Below are positions 27,977 through 38,481 of a stretch of 64,000 nucleotides of DNA, piece after piece. Made by a program: the position numbers and the translations under genes. Within the stretch, counting starts at the first letter, position 1; every line of letters begins with the position of its first letter. Under the pieces are notes generated by a model, which worked only from the letters and a program-made list of their open reading frames with translations, was not told the DNA's origin and did not search any database. The stretch comes from Erysipelotrichaceae bacterium OPF54. GTDB taxonomy: Bacteria; Bacillota_I; Bacilli_A; Erysipelotrichales; Erysipelotrichaceae. The stretch spans positions 2,271,659-2,335,658 of the forward strand of contig BQKD01000001.1 of assembly GCA_022834735.1 (NCBI GenBank), written 5' to 3'.

Positions 27977-30900
27977 TTACGCCTCCTCTTCTATATTATC
28001 ATCTACATCTTCAACGACATCTTCGTCGATATTGTCCTGGGCATTGACGGCATCATCGAGATCAATGGAATCAAGATCGGTGCCGTTGATATCCACATCG
28101 ATGATATCCTCCTTCGGCTCAATATCGTTTTCGAGCTTTTCGTTTTCCGGATGTTCGAATACTTCTGTTTCATGGACGACAACATGTTCGTCATCGTCAT
28201 TGGTGATATCCACTTCGTTGCCTTCCTTGTCGAGCAGGCGGACATCGATCGCAAGACCCTGGAGCTCGTGCATCAGGACGCGGAACGATTCAGGAATACC
28301 TGGTTCAGGAATATCCTTGCCCTTGATGATGGCTTCGTAGGTTTTGATACGGCCCTGGATATCATCGGATTTGATCGTCAGGATCTCCTGGAGCGTATGG
28401 CTCGCACCATAGGCCTCAAGAGCCCACACCTCCATCTCTCCGAAACGTTGTCCGCCGTTCTGTGCCTTACCACCTAACGGCTGCTGGGTCACAAGAGAAT
28501 AAGGGCCTGTGGCACGCGCATGCAACTTGTCGTCGACCATGTGGGCCAGCTTGATCATATACATGACACCGACAGAGATCCGTTCGTCGAACGGCAGACC
28601 GGTCTGGCCGTCGCGCAGCACCTGTTTTCCGTCTTTTGTCATCTGGGCTTCCTTCATGATCGAAGCCAGTTCTTCATTGGATACACCGTCAAATACCGGT
28701 GTCGCGAATTTCTGATTCAGTTTCTTTGCGGCATATCCGAGATGGATCTCCAGGATTTGCCCGATATTCATACGGCTAGGCACACCAAACGGGTTCAAAA
28801 TGATATCGATCGGTGTTCCATCCTGTGTAAACGGCATATCTTCGATCGGCAGGATCTTCGAGATGACACCTTTGTTTCCGTGACGTCCGGACATTTTGTC
28901 CCCTTCGGAAATCTTACGTTTCTGAACGATATACACCTTGACACGTTCATTGACTCCAGGAGGCAGATCCGATCCGTCTCCTCGTTTGAAGATACGTACC
29001 GAGTGCACGATTCCGGCACCGCCATGAGGCACCTTCAGGGAATTATCGCGCACCTCGCGGGATTTTTCGCCAAAGATCGCAAGAAGCAGCTTCTCTTCCG
29101 GAGAAACTTCCGACTGTCCTTTCGGCGTTACTTTTCCGACCAGGATGTCGCCTTCTTTTACTTCGGCACCCACCATGATGATTCCGTCCTTGTCGAGCTT
29201 GCGCACTGCGTTTTCGCCCACGTTCGGAATGTCGCGGGTAATTTCTTCCGGGCCAAGCTTCGTGTCGCGGCAGTCGATATCGTATTCCTCGATATGGATC
29301 GAAGTGTACACGTCATCGCTGACCATCCGTTCGGACATGATAATGGCATCCTCGTAGTTATATCCGTACCATGTCATATACGCGATCGTTACGTTCTGTC
29401 CAAGAGCAAGCTCGCCGTTTTCCATACTTGGTCCGTCGGCAAGGATATCGCCCTTCTTGACTTCTTCGCCGAATTTGACGATCGGTCTCTGGTTGATCGA
29501 TGTGGACGCGTTGCTGCGCGCAAATTTGCGCAGCTGGTAGGAATGATCGGTTCCTTCCTTGTCCGTTACGACAATGCGCAGCGAATCGACATACGATACC
29601 GTTCCATCCTGCTTGGCAACGATCCCGACACCGGAATCCTTTGCGATCTTGTGCTCGATGCCGGTACCGACGAACGGCGAATGAGGAACGAGCAGAGGCA
29701 CGGCCTGACGCTGCATGTTGGCACCCATGAGGGCGCGGGACGCATCGTCATTTTCCAGGAAAGGAACGCATGCTGTCGCGACAGAAACGATCTGTTTCGG
29801 GGACACGTCGGCCAGCTCTACTTCTTCCCGGGACGCGATGATCGTATCGCCGTTTTTACGAGCCACGACACGATCGTTGATCAGGCGGCCGTCACGAACC
29901 TCGTTGGCCTGGGCGATCACATAATCCGCTTCTTCATCAGCCGAAAGATAGATCGCTTTTTCCTGTACAGTTCCATCTTTATTTACAATACGATACGGCG
30001 TCTGGATAAATCCGTATTCGTTGATCTTTGCGTAAGTTGTCAGGTTGGAGATCAAACCGATGTTTGGTCCTTCTGGCGTCTCGATCGGACAGATCCGTCC
30101 ATAGTGAGACGAGTGAACGTCACGAACCTCGAATCCGGCACGCTCACGCGACAGACCGCCAGGTCCAAGCGCGGAAATACGGCGCTTGTTGGTCAGTTCG
30201 GCAAGCGGGTTCTGCTGATCCATGAACTGGGACAGCTGCGAACTGGAGAAAAATTCCTTGATCGCTGCCGTGAGCGGACGGATATTCGTCAGCTTTCTTG
30301 GTGTCAGGCTGTCAAGTTCCTGAATGGACATCCGCTCTTTTACGACACGTTCCATACGCGAAAGACCGATCCTGAACTGGTTCTGGATCAGTTCGCCGAC
30401 CGCACGGATACGACGGTTTCCGAGCATATCGATATCGTCGGTCTCGCCGATACCGTCCATGACATTCAGATCATATCCGAAGAACGCATAGATATCGGCC
30501 ATCGTGATCGTATGACGCTGAGCGAACGGATCGTTTCCGACGATCCTGATGATCTGCTCATCCTTGTCGACCACTTCGATTTCCTGCTGGGCCGAACCAA
30601 TGAGCCATGCATTGATCTCTTCTTCGCCCGCACGCTGCTGCAGCGAAAGAAGCACAGCATCATCCAGACGATCCGGCGTCACTCCGACCGTATAGCGCGG
30701 TACGACCAGATCGAACTCGTCATCCATCAGATCGGCACCGTTGCGGTTTGTCAGACGTCCAAGTGCAAACAGACGCTGGCCGTAATTCATAACAGCCGTG
30801 AAGTTTTCCGGTGTAAGAGCCACTTTTTTCGCGATGATCCCTGCGTAGATCTTCACTTCCTCGATCACGCCTTTGAGAGCCTCGATATCGTTTTCGGTCA

Positions 30901-32185
30901 ATACCGTGCCCTGTTCGAGCAGCGTATCGTTTACTGTCACATCCTGCGCGAGCACACGTCCGATCAGGCCCTGATTGTAGGATACCGGGATCGTCACGAT
31001 ATCTTCTTCATGAAATTCGGAACGGAACGGATACGGATTCATATAGCCGCCTTTTGCCAGCACTTCACGCAGTTCGTTGCGTTCGTTGCGGGCAACATGC
31101 GTACCTTTTTCCATAACCACATTGCCATCCGTATCGACAATGTCATACGCAAGCGTATTGTTCATCATGCGCGCAAACGCATTGAGCTTCTTGCGCAGCT
31201 TGTAGCGTCCTGCGCTTGTCAGATCATAGCGGCGGTGATCGAAAAACTTGGCCTGCATGAGGGAGATGGATCCGTCCAGGGTCGGGATCTCATCGCTGCG
31301 CTGGTTTTCATAGAACGAAAGCAGCGCCTCCTCGGTCGTTTTCACTTTATCATTGAGCAGAGTATTTTCGATTTCCTCGTATTTTCCGAAGAAGGCATTG
31401 TACAGCTCGAGATACATGTTCATGTATTCCCGGTTTTCCTCGTCCACAGCCGGATCCTCGATCTGACGGCCCAGCGCGCTCAGGAACGTTTCGAGATCGG
31501 CCGTGTCGAACGCGTTGTCGTTTTTCTCGATCCCGAACGACATGCCGAGCGCTTTGAAGAAGATCGAGAACAGGATCTTGCGCCGGCGGTCGATCGACAC
31601 ATTGATCGTACGGCCTGTCATCGTCTTTTTCTGTTCGGTCATGAACTCGAGCCATGTTCCGCGGCTAGGGATCAGTTCGCAGTTGTAGTTCTGTTTACCT
31701 GTCTTTTCATCATAGGCTTCTGTAAAGTAGGCTCCTGGAGAACGTACGATCTGGCTGACGATAACACGCTCCGCACCATTGATAATAAAAGTACCTGTTT
31801 CGGTCATGAGCGGGAAGTCGCCTAAATACACTTCCTCCTGCTTTGTCCGCACTTCACCGGTTTCCGGATCGGTGATCTCAAGTTCCATGTCTGCATATAA
31901 CGGTGCGGCATAGTTACATTCTCTATACATTGATTCTTCCGCGCTGTATTTTGGTTTGTCAAAATGATAACGTAGAAAATTCAGTTTGATATTTTTACCG
32001 TAGTTTTCAATGGGATAAATCTCTTCGAAAACCTCCTGAATACCTTGGCGGGTAAACCATTCGAATGAATCGGTTTGAATTTCTACCAGATTAGGCAGCT
32101 CTAATTTACCGCTTACTTTAGAGTAGTCTCGCCGGGAGGATTTATTTCCGCAAGAGACAATGTGATACGCTTTGTTGCTATCCAT
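27977..32185 (-). CDS. rpoB: RNA polymerase subunit beta
   Basis: About 1,402 residues from ATG 32185, placed eight bases after GAAAGGA; ATG 32194 would overlap that site. The rifampicin-region cluster reads [20 protein letters not shown] and continues [10 protein letters not shown]; the Asn (codon 30188-30190) stands at E. coli position 526, normally His. The tail beyond the conserved C-terminus is about 70 residues long and highly acidic (DIDVNGTDLDS-like repeats), longer than in Bacillus. No rplJ-rplL genes precede it; it has its own promoter. Confidence 0.98.
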   Translation of the reverse strand: MDSNKAYHIVSCGNKSSRRDYSKVSGKLELPNLVEIQTDSFEWFTRQGIQEVFEEIYPIENYGKNIKLNFLRYHFDKPKYSAEESMYRECNYAAPLYADMELEITDPETGEVRTKQEEVYLGDFPLMTETGTFIINGAERVIVSQIVRSPGAYFTEAYDEKTGKQNYNCELIPSRGTWLEFMTEQKKTMTGRTINVSIDRRRKILFSIFFKALGMSFGIEKNDNAFDTADLETFLSALGRQIEDPAVDEENREYMNMYLELYNAFFGKYEEIENTLLNDKVKTTEEALLSFYENQRSDEIPTLDGSISLMQAKFFDHRRYDLTSAGRYKLRKKLNAFARMMNNTLAYDIVDTDGNVVMEKGTHVARNERNELREVLAKGGYMNPYPFRSEFHEEDIVTIPVSYNQGLIGRVLAQDVTVNDTLLEQGTVLTENDIEALKGVIEEVKIYAGIIAKKVALTPENFTAVMNYGQRLFALGRLTNRNGADLMDDEFDLVVPRYTVGVTPDRLDDAVLLSLQQRAGEEEINAWLIGSAQQEIEVVDKDEQIIRIVGNDPFAQRHTITMADIYAFFGYDLNVMDGIGETDDIDMLGNRRIRAVGELIQNQFRIGLSRMERVVKERMSIQELDSLTPRKLTNIRPLTAAIKEFFSSSQLSQFMDQQNPLAELTNKRRISALGPGGLSRERAGFEVRDVHSSHYGRICPIETPEGPNIGLISNLTTYAKINEYGFIQTPYRIVNKDGTVQEKAIYLSADEEADYVIAQANEVRDGRLINDRVVARKNGDTIIASREEVELADVSPKQIVSVATACVPFLENDDASRALMGANMQRQAVPLLVPHSPFVGTGIEHKIAKDSGVGIVAKQDGTVSYVDSLRIVVTDKEGTDHSYQLRKFARSNASTSINQRPIVKFGEEVKKGDILADGPSMENGELALGQNVTIAYMTWYGYNYEDAIIMSERMVSDDVYTSIHIEEYDIDCRDTKLGPEEITRDIPNVGENAVRKLDKDGIIMVGAEVKEGDILVGKVTPKGQSEVSPEEKLLLAIFGEKSREVRDNSLKVPHGGAGIVHSVRIFKRGDGSDLPPGVNERVKVYIVQKRKISEGDKMSGRHGNKGVISKILPIEDMPFTQDGTPIDIILNPFGVPSRMNIGQILEIHLGYAAKKLNQKFATPVFDGVSNEELASIMKEAQMTKDGKQVLRDGQTGLPFDERISVGVMYMIKLAHMVDDKLHARATGPYSLVTQQPLGGKAQNGGQRFGEMEVWALEAYGASHTLQEILTIKSDDIQGRIKTYEAIIKGKDIPEPGIPESFRVLMHELQGLAIDVRLLDKEGNEVDITNDDDEHVVVHETEVFEHPENEKLENDIEPKEDIIDVDINGTDLDSIDLDDAVNAQDNIDEDVVEDVDDNIEEEA

Positions 32186-32253
32186 GTGCGCCATCCTTTC
32201 GTTGTCTGTTCGCTGATAAATGCTGATTTTTTCAGACTATTTTGCAATTTATT

Positions 32254-32282
32254 ATATTAGCAACCCTTGTCCACTTTGTCAA
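32254..32282 (-). promoter_or_regulatory. Sigma-A promoter of rpoBC
   Basis: On the minus strand TTGACA (32282-32277), a 17-base spacer and TAATAT (32259-32254, followed by AAT). Near-consensus. The leader to ATG 32185 is about 60 bases. Confidence 0.85.
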
Positions 32283-32369
32283 ACGAAATGTTGAAATTTT
32301 CTTCATTTTTCTATATACTATAAAGGATTTTTTTAAGCTATCCCATAAAATTCCTATTTTTGCCATAAT

Positions 32370-32405
32370 AAAAGCCTGTCATCTTTCCGTGAGAACAGGC
32401 TTTTT
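32370..32405. terminator. Bidirectional terminator between the fusion GTPase and rpoB
   Basis: AAAAGCCTGT and ACAGGCTTTTT form the stem. It ends the transcript of the gene at 32441-34936 before the rpoB promoter. Confidence 0.85.
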
Positions 32406-32440
32406 CTGCTTTGATTAAAGTTTTGTTTTGCTTGATCGTC

Positions 32441-34936
32441 CTAGAACGGATTGTTCATATGCCCGAACGCAATCGTATTGGTCCGCATGACACGGCCTTC
32501 CAGCTCGCGCGCCGACAGCCTTGTCGCTCCCTGAGCCAGGATAGCATTCTGGATCAGGCCGTCCGAGGTAGCCACGATCAGCGAATATTTCTTTTTCAGA
32601 TCATGGACCAGACGTTCGATATAGGAATCGGCCGTCTGTCCGTATTTCGTAAACACGATATTGAGCTTTCCTCTTATTTCATTGCGCACGCCGGGATTTT
32701 CTGCGCGCCGGTAGGCATCGAATACAACATACACCTCGATCCCTTTGTATCCCTGATAATTGGACAAGGCATCGATCAGCCGCTCTCTGGCCGCATCGTA
32801 ATCGACGCGCGCCAGATCCTTGAGAGAAGACCAGCTGTAGATCATATTGTATCCGTCCACGATCAGACACTGCGGCTTTTTCGGCTCGATCTTCACTTCC
32901 TCGAACGAAAGATCGGCTTTGACCTTTTTATGCGGGATCACTTTTTTCTTCTCGTTTTGATTGCGCCCGCTTGTCATTTCGAACACCCGTTTTGCTTCCT
33001 CGTCGTTGATCGTGTAGCGCACCGCTTTGTATGTTGTCGTATTTTCGATCTCGAGCGGATGCAGATGCATATGCTCCTCCACCTCGTCATATGGAACATA
33101 GTAGCCCGACCCCTGGGCGCAGAATACCGAACCGGTCGGATTGCGAAGATCGCTGTCCGGATCGTACCCGCTCTGTTCGACGATCTGTGCCTGTTCCCGG
33201 CACGCGCCATATGAAATGCTGCGGGGAATAAAGCGGCCTCGTCCTTTTGTCAGCGCATACAGGCTGCTCTGAAAATTCATGAACAGACGCACGGCCCCTT
33301 TTCCGCGGATGATCGTCATGTCGTCTTCGCTGCTGCTGATCTCAAAATCAGCTTTCATCTGATCAAGCTCATACAGTACCCTGGAAAGCGATCCGGCCGG
33401 CGTCCCGATCTCAAATTCATAGTACGGTTCGAGCAGGATGGATCTGCCTTTGCGCAGCGCCTGCCGGACAGCCCGTCTGGCTGCCTGGCTGAAATCCTGG
33501 GCCGATGTATGCTTCTGATTGCCTCGCGCCGCGATGAAACAGATCTTCACATCCGTTAATTCCGATCCGGTCAGCACGCCTCTGTGACGGTAGTGCAGCG
33601 CATTCATGATCTGCTGCTGCCAGCCAAGAGACAGGTTTTCGATCCGGTTCTCGTTTACGATCCGGATCCCGCTTCCTGCCGGCAAAGGATCGAGCAGAAC
33701 ATGCACTTCGGCATAATGGCGCAGCGGCTCGAAATGCCCGACCCCGTATTCCTCGTTTTCGATCGTCTCCCTGAACACGACCTTTCCCTGGGTGAAGCCG
33801 ACATGGATTCCTGTCTGTTCCTCGATCTTTTTCTGCAGGATCTCCTTCTGCACCTCGCCCATCAAAGAAAGCGAGATCGTCTTCGAATGCTCGTGATAGG
33901 TCAGCTGCAGCTGCGGATCTTCCCTGGCCAGTTTTTCGCAGTACGGCCACAGCATCAATGCGTCTGTTCCTGCCGGCAGCAGCAGATCGTATTCAAGGCA
34001 CGCGCTCAGCAAAGACTCCTGCTGGTCTTTTTCGAAGCCAAGTCCCTGCCCGGTGCGCATGCTCAGGTTACCTTTCAGCCCGACCACATCGCCGGCCTGC
34101 GCCTGGTGCAGGAGCGTATATTTTTCTCCGGAGTATGAACGGATCTGATCGATCTTTTCGTCATTGACCACGTCTTTGGGCCTCAGCATGCCTCCTGTGA
34201 TCTTGACCATAACGATCCCGTCCTCATTGATCTTGAACACCCTGGCGCCAAACTCGTCCGGGTATTCCCGATCAAACGCCAGATCGGTGACGGCATCGAG
34301 CAGCGCAGCGATCCCTTCGTGCTTCAATGCGCTCCCGAAATAGACCGGAAACCATTCTCTTTTGTACAAGGATTCCTGCAGGAGCGAAAGAGGGATCGTT
34401 CCTTTTTCGCTGTATGCGTTGAGCATTTCATCGTTGACCATGGCCAGCTTCTCTTCATGGTCTGCTCCATCCATATCCACACAGTTATCGGACAGTTTCT
34501 TTTCCAGATCGGCCATGAGCTCATCCTGTGTCCTGAAGGAAATGTCCATCTTATTGACAAAAATGATCGTCGGGATATGATATCTTGTCAGACATTCCCA
34601 GATCGTTTCTGTATGGGCCTGCACACCATCCTGCGCATTGATCAGCAGGATGGCCAGATCAAGGACCTGGAGGCTGCGTTCCATTTCTGTCGAAAAGTCG
34701 ATATGGCCGGGCGTATCGATCACATAGATCTCGCATCCGTTCCATTGAAAGCGGGTCTGTTTCGAATAGATCGTAATGCCCCGCTCGCGCTCCTGCACGT
34801 CATAATCGAGCATCGAGTCCTGATGATCGACCCGGCCTGCTTTTTTTATTTCATGGCTGGTATACAGCATGCTTTCGATGCATGTCGTTTTGCCGGCATC
34901 GACATGCGCTAAAATTCCTATGGTTATCTTTTTCAT
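32441..34936 (-). CDS. TetM/EF-G-like ribosomal GTPase fused to a Rae1/YacP-type NYN nuclease
   Basis: 831 residues. Residues 1-about 650 form a translation GTPase of the ribosomal-protection (TetM/TetO/TetB(P)) type: G1 AHVDAGKTT (10-18), G3 DTPGH (74-78), G4 NKMD (128-131), then EF-G-like domains II-V. A Lys-rich linker (about 655-687) leads to a C-terminal domain with the marks of YacP/Rae1: VDGYNMIYSW (D694), VVFDA (D740), TADSYIERL (D770), VATSD (D792) and LSARELEG. Rae1 of Bacillus subtilis cuts mRNA in the ribosomal A site, the site to which TetM-type factors bind. The joint protein is therefore expected to act on ribosomes. Whether it confers tetracycline resistance cannot be read from sequence. 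It ends before its own terminator; upstream is the DUF3783 gene. Confidence 0.9.
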   Translation of the reverse strand: MKKITIGILAHVDAGKTTCIESMLYTSHEIKKAGRVDHQDSMLDYDVQERERGITIYSKQTRFQWNGCEIYVIDTPGHIDFSTEMERSLQVLDLAILLINAQDGVQAHTETIWECLTRYHIPTIIFVNKMDISFRTQDELMADLEKKLSDNCVDMDGADHEEKLAMVNDEMLNAYSEKGTIPLSLLQESLYKREWFPVYFGSALKHEGIAALLDAVTDLAFDREYPDEFGARVFKINEDGIVMVKITGGMLRPKDVVNDEKIDQIRSYSGEKYTLLHQAQAGDVVGLKGNLSMRTGQGLGFEKDQQESLLSACLEYDLLLPAGTDALMLWPYCEKLAREDPQLQLTYHEHSKTISLSLMGEVQKEILQKKIEEQTGIHVGFTQGKVVFRETIENEEYGVGHFEPLRHYAEVHVLLDPLPAGSGIRIVNENRIENLSLGWQQQIMNALHYRHRGVLTGSELTDVKICFIAARGNQKHTSAQDFSQAARRAVRQALRKGRSILLEPYYEFEIGTPAGSLSRVLYELDQMKADFEISSSEDDMTIIRGKGAVRLFMNFQSSLYALTKGRGRFIPRSISYGACREQAQIVEQSGYDPDSDLRNPTGSVFCAQGSGYYVPYDEVEEHMHLHPLEIENTTTYKAVRYTINDEEAKRVFEMTSGRNQNEKKKVIPHKKVKADLSFEEVKIEPKKPQCLIVDGYNMIYSWSSLKDLARVDYDAARERLIDALSNYQGYKGIEVYVVFDAYRRAENPGVRNEIRGKLNIVFTKYGQTADSYIERLVHDLKKKYSLIVATSDGLIQNAILAQGATRLSARELEGRVMRTNTIAFGHMNNPF

Positions 34937-34988
34937 GACCTTACCATATCACATTGTATGGAAACGTGCGCAAAAAAAGCGGTGCGTC

Positions 34989-35507
34989 TCAGGCATCGCT
35001 TTTCGGAAATGTTTCGATCAGTTCAATGGCTTTGTCATACATTTTTTCAGGAACACCGGTTTCCTCGAGAAGCTCGTAGCACATGACCATCAGATTCATA
35101 TATTTCGGATTGGTGCTGGTCAGCACCGGATCCGGATCGGATACGAGGCTTCTCAGCTTTTCCCTTTTTTTAAAATAAGAGGCTTCCTCGCGGATGTGTT
35201 CGAGCAGATCGCCCAGTTTCCAGGTGATGTTCGTATCTGTTTTTACAGCTTTGTGAAGAACATGGATCCCGGCCTCCTTCAGAGCCTGGTCGATTTTCGT
35301 GATCTCTTCAATATCCATGTCGGAAAAATACAGGAAGATTTCCTGATCGCTTTGGGCCGGCTCGCTTCCCTGCGAATTCAGGATCTGTTCCATCGTCTGC
35401 TCAAGGCTGTCCTCGCCGATCTCAATGTAGGATACCTGCAGTTGATCAAGAACTGCAGCAATTTTATCTCTTTGCGCAAAATGATTTCCGTAATATACAA
35501 CAACCAT
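34989..35507 (-). CDS. DUF3783-type protein
   Basis: 172 residues. An N-terminal part (MVVVYYGNHFAQRDKIAAVLDQL) resembles a small alpha/beta domain; the middle KAVKTDTNITWKLGDLLEHI matches the DUF3783 pattern; the C-terminus is helical. Function unknown. It lies 52 bases upstream of the fusion GTPase in the same direction; an imperfect hairpin with T7 (34970-34990) lies between, so only partial co-transcription is expected. Confidence 0.8.
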   Translation of the reverse strand: MVVVYYGNHFAQRDKIAAVLDQLQVSYIEIGEDSLEQTMEQILNSQGSEPAQSDQEIFLYFSDMDIEEITKIDQALKEAGIHVLHKAVKTDTNITWKLGDLLEHIREEASYFKKREKLRSLVSDPDPVLTSTNPKYMNLMVMCYELLEETGVPEKMYDKAIELIETFPKSDA

Positions 35508-35571
35508 AATAAGTGTCCTTTCTTTGACAGTTACCCTTTTTCATTTTAAAATGGCACAAACGGAGGCCTAT

Positions 35572-36285
35572 ATGAAAAAAATAACTGGTTTCATCATATC
35601 ACTGTTTCTTTGTTTTTCCCTGAGCGCATGCTCAGGGACGGATACGAAACAATACACGCTTGAATTCTTCAATGCCCTGCATCACACTTTCCAGGCCGAT
35701 TCGGCCCATATCCGCGCAGACATCCTCATGGATCAGGACGATCCGGGCGAGATCCTTGCCGATCTCTGCTTCGATCAGAAAGAGCAGCTCGAACTCGCTC
35801 TTACGACCGATCTGAAAGCGGGCGGAAGGACCCAGAACAACTTTCTCGATTTTTATATCAAAGACGGAAGAACTTATCTGAATTCGCTCGGAACCAAAAC
35901 ACAGAGCACAGCCGACAAGATCGGATTGAGCGCCGATTCAAAACTGACAAATCTTGACCCGTTCCTGGACATGAGCGATGACGAACTCGAAAAACTGTTC
36001 ACCAGAGCCGAAAAGGAGGAGGACGGAACGTACCGCTTCGACATTGACGAGCATACACTGGCCAGCATTCTTGACTCCTATGGTTCGGTCACGATCGATC
36101 ATGCGGTCCTGGAAGCAAAGATCGAAGACAGCATTGTCACGTATATGAAGCTTGACTGCGATATTCATCAGAAAATCAGCAGCACCTCGATCGACTCCTC
36201 GGTCCGTGCAGTGATCCATGTCAGCGATTACGATACGCTGCAGTCCGTCCCGTTTCCGGATGATCTAAGCTCCTATAAAAAATAG
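35572..36285 (+). CDS. Lipoprotein, unknown function
   Basis: 237 residues from ATG 35572 (GGAGG six bases upstream). The signal MKKITGFIISLFLCFSLSAC ends in a lipobox (LSAC). The mature part is mixed alpha/beta, with repeated strands such as HIRADILMDQDD and VTIDHAVLEAKIED, similar in look to LppX/LolA-like or DUF6612-like lipoproteins, but no family is certain. It is divergent from the DUF3783 gene. Confidence 0.8.
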   Translation: MKKITGFIISLFLCFSLSACSGTDTKQYTLEFFNALHHTFQADSAHIRADILMDQDDPGEILADLCFDQKEQLELALTTDLKAGGRTQNNFLDFYIKDGRTYLNSLGTKTQSTADKIGLSADSKLTNLDPFLDMSDDELEKLFTRAEKEEDGTYRFDIDEHTLASILDSYGSVTIDHAVLEAKIEDSIVTYMKLDCDIHQKISSTSIDSSVRAVIHVSDYDTLQSVPFPDDLSSYKK

Positions 36286-36292
36286 AGTTCCA

Positions 36293-36326
36293 AAAAATAC
36301 GACCCGCTTGTGACGGGTCTTATTTT
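36293..36326. terminator. Convergent terminator
   Basis: GACCCG and CGGGTC form the stem between A-rich and T-rich arms; it serves the lipoprotein gene and the liv/CBS operon. Confidence 0.87.
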
Positions 36327-36337
36327 TCATGTCGTAT

Positions 36338-36985
36338 CTACTGGACCAGGATCGCTTCACGGACAGTATATCCGCCATCCTCGAGCGCTTTTCTGATTCC
36401 ATCCACTTCTTTGGCATCGCTGCGGATGACCATGCTCGCCACTCCGTCTTTGGATGAATACACACCAATATTGGAAATGCTGATATGGTTGTCCGCAAAG
36501 ATCCGGGAAATCTTTTCCAGGGCCCCGATCTCGTCTTTTACTTCCAGCGTGATCCGCGATCCGGTATGTTCCCATCCAAGGACATCAAGAAAACTTTTGA
36601 AAATATCGTTCTGCGTCAGGATCCCGACCACTTTTTTCGAGCCGTTCACGACCGGAAGACATCCGATATCATGCTGCAGCATCTTCTGGGCCGCCGCTTC
36701 CATGAGCTCGTTTTCATCGATCGAGATCACATTTTTGATCATCACAGTCTTGACATCGGTCTTCGACAGCAGGTAATTCAGTTCAAAGATCGACAGCGAG
36801 GTCGCTGAATTATTCGCCCCCGCGATCATCCCTTCAGTGATGATCCCGAGCAGTTTTCCGTCCGGATCCACAACAGGCAGACGATGGATCTTTTTCGAAT
36901 TCATCAGATCGATGACTTTCGTGATCTTTTCGTCCGGTTCGCACGTAATGACATCCGTTGTCATAAAATCTTTTACTTTAAACAT
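36338..36985 (-). CDS. CBS-pair protein with C-terminal ACT domain (AcuB-like)
   Basis: 215 residues. Two CBS motifs (about 8-60 with VIDLMNSKKIHRLPVVD, and about 75-130 with MLQHDIGCLPVVNGSKKVVGI) are followed by an ACT-like domain (about 140-210: IGALEKISRIFADNHISISNIGVY). CBS pairs bind adenine nucleotides and ACT domains bind amino acids. It is the last gene of the liv operon, one base after livF, so it may sense branched-chain amino acids or energy state for that transporter; this role is inferred from position. Confidence 0.9.
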   Translation of the reverse strand: MFKVKDFMTTDVITCEPDEKITKVIDLMNSKKIHRLPVVDPDGKLLGIITEGMIAGANNSATSLSIFELNYLLSKTDVKTVMIKNVISIDENELMEAAAQKMLQHDIGCLPVVNGSKKVVGILTQNDIFKSFLDVLGWEHTGSRITLEVKDEIGALEKISRIFADNHISISNIGVYSSKDGVASMVIRSDAKEVDGIRKALEDGGYTVREAILVQ

Positions 36986-36986
36986 C

Positions 36987-37700
36987 TTATCCTCCTAAAT
37001 AGGCTTTCTGAATATCCGGGGATTCGATCAGATCTTTTCCCGTTCCGCTCAGCACGACCTTTCCGGTCTCAAGAACATAGGCGTAGTCCGCGATCGACAA
37101 AGCCATCTTCGCGTTCTGCTCCACAAGCAGGACCGTCGTTCCGGTACGGTTGATTTCCTGAACGATCGAGAAGATCTCCTTTACCAGGATCGGCGCAAGC
37201 CCCATGCTCGGTTCGTCAAGAAGCAGCAGCTTCGGTCTTGCCATGAGCGCACGTCCCATAGCAAGCATCTGCTGTTCGCCGCCCGACAACGTGGAAGCAT
37301 CCTGGTTCTTTCTTTGTTCAAGGATCGGAAACTGTTTATAGATCTTCTGAATATCCTCTTCAATTCCCTTTTTATCTTTTCTTAAGTATGCACCCATCAT
37401 CAGGTTTTCGTATACAGAAAGTCCCGTAAAGATGCGCCGGCCCTCCGGGACCTGGGTCAGACCGAGCGCAACAATTTTCTGGGGCGACATCTTGTAAATA
37501 TCCTGACCGAGGAATACGACGTCTCCCGCGCTTTTTTTGACAATACCGCTGATCGACTGCAGCAGCGTGGTCTTTCCGGCCCCGTTGGCGCCGATCAGAG
37601 AAACGATCTGTCCCTCTTCCACTTTCAGGGAAACTCCCTTGAGCGCCTCGATCATGCCGTAATGCACGTGCAGATCTTTCACTTCAAGCATCGCTGTCAT
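36987..37700 (-). CDS. livF: Branched-chain amino acid ABC transporter, ATPase LivF
   Basis: 237 residues from ATG 37700 (AGGAG seven bases upstream, within livG). Walker A GANGAGKTT, signature LSGGEQQ, Walker B LLLLDEPSMGLAP, and H-loop region LLVEQNAKMAL. LivF and LivG form the ATPase pair on the cytoplasmic side of LivHM. Confidence 0.96.
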   Translation of the reverse strand: MTAMLEVKDLHVHYGMIEALKGVSLKVEEGQIVSLIGANGAGKTTLLQSISGIVKKSAGDVVFLGQDIYKMSPQKIVALGLTQVPEGRRIFTGLSVYENLMMGAYLRKDKKGIEEDIQKIYKQFPILEQRKNQDASTLSGGEQQMLAMGRALMARPKLLLLDEPSMGLAPILVKEIFSIVQEINRTGTTVLLVEQNAKMALSIADYAYVLETGKVVLSGTGKDLIESPDIQKAYLGG

Positions 37701-37701
37701 A

Positions 37702-38481
37702 TCAGATCTCCTCTCCAAGATATGCCTTGATGACAAACTCGTTGTTCTTGATTTCATCCGGCGTGCCGTTGGCAATCATCTTTCCGTAGTCGAGCACATA
37801 GATCCGCTCGCATATATTCATGACAAGCGACATATCATGCTCGATCAGGATAACTGTTAAATTATACTTTTCCCGGATCTTATGGATCAGGTTTGTCAGA
37901 TCGGCCGTTTCCTGCGGATTCATACCGGCAGCTGGCTCGTCCAGATACAGGATCTTCGGCTGGATCGCCAGGGCCCTGGCAATTTCCAGACGCCGCTGCT
38001 CTCCATAAGGAAGATTGGTAGCCAGTTCATTGCGCTTGCCGTACAGTCCCACCTCTTTTAAATATTCCTCCGCTTTTTCTCTGACCCAGCGCTCTTCCGA
38101 ATAATATTTCGGCAGCCGGAGAAGCGCGGTCATCGTGCCGTAGCGGATATTGCGGTGCATTGCCACCTGGACATTTTCAAGAACGGTCATCGATTTGAAC
38201 AGACGAATGTTCTGAAAAGTGCGGGCAACCCCGTAGTCCGTGATCTTGTACGGCTTCAGGCCGCCGATCTGTTTTTTCGACCCGTCCACATTCATTTCGA
38301 TCAGACCTTCGCTCGGTTCGTATACGCCCGTAAGCAAATTGAACAAGGTCGTTTTTCCGGCGCCGTTCGGCCCGATCAGCCCGATCAGCTCTCCCGGCAT
38401 GATTTCCATCGAGACATTGGAAACCGCACAAAGACCGCCGAAATTTTTTGTCAGGTTTTTGACTTCAAGAACCGGTTCCAT
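37702..38481 (-). CDS. livG: Branched-chain amino acid ABC transporter, ATPase LivG
   Basis: 259 residues from ATG 38481, which overlaps the livM stop by one base; the longer frame upstream is the shadow of livM. Walker A GPNGAGKTT, the LivG insert near YGVARTFQNIRLF, Walker B ILYLDEPAAGMNP and VILIEHDMSLVM are present. Confidence 0.97.
   Translation of the reverse strand: MEPVLEVKNLTKNFGGLCAVSNVSMEIMPGELIGLIGPNGAGKTTLFNLLTGVYEPSEGLIEMNVDGSKKQIGGLKPYKITDYGVARTFQNIRLFKSMTVLENVQVAMHRNIRYGTMTALLRLPKYYSEERWVREKAEEYLKEVGLYGKRNELATNLPYGEQRRLEIARALAIQPKILYLDEPAAGMNPQETADLTNLIHKIREKYNLTVILIEHDMSLVMNICERIYVLDYGKMIANGTPDEIKNNEFVIKAYLGEEI

Noticed and set aside
28520..31825. 1,101-codon open frame on the plus strand inside rpoB, and a 721-codon one (25882-28047) inside rpoC
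   Set aside because: Both are exactly antisense to highly conserved genes, have no ribosome site and give no family-like protein. They arise because the sense frames rarely use codons that give antisense stops.
32441..34936. Plain call of a tetracycline resistance gene
   Set aside because: The GTPase part resembles TetM but the protein carries an extra nuclease domain and no mobile resistance context; resistance cannot be claimed.
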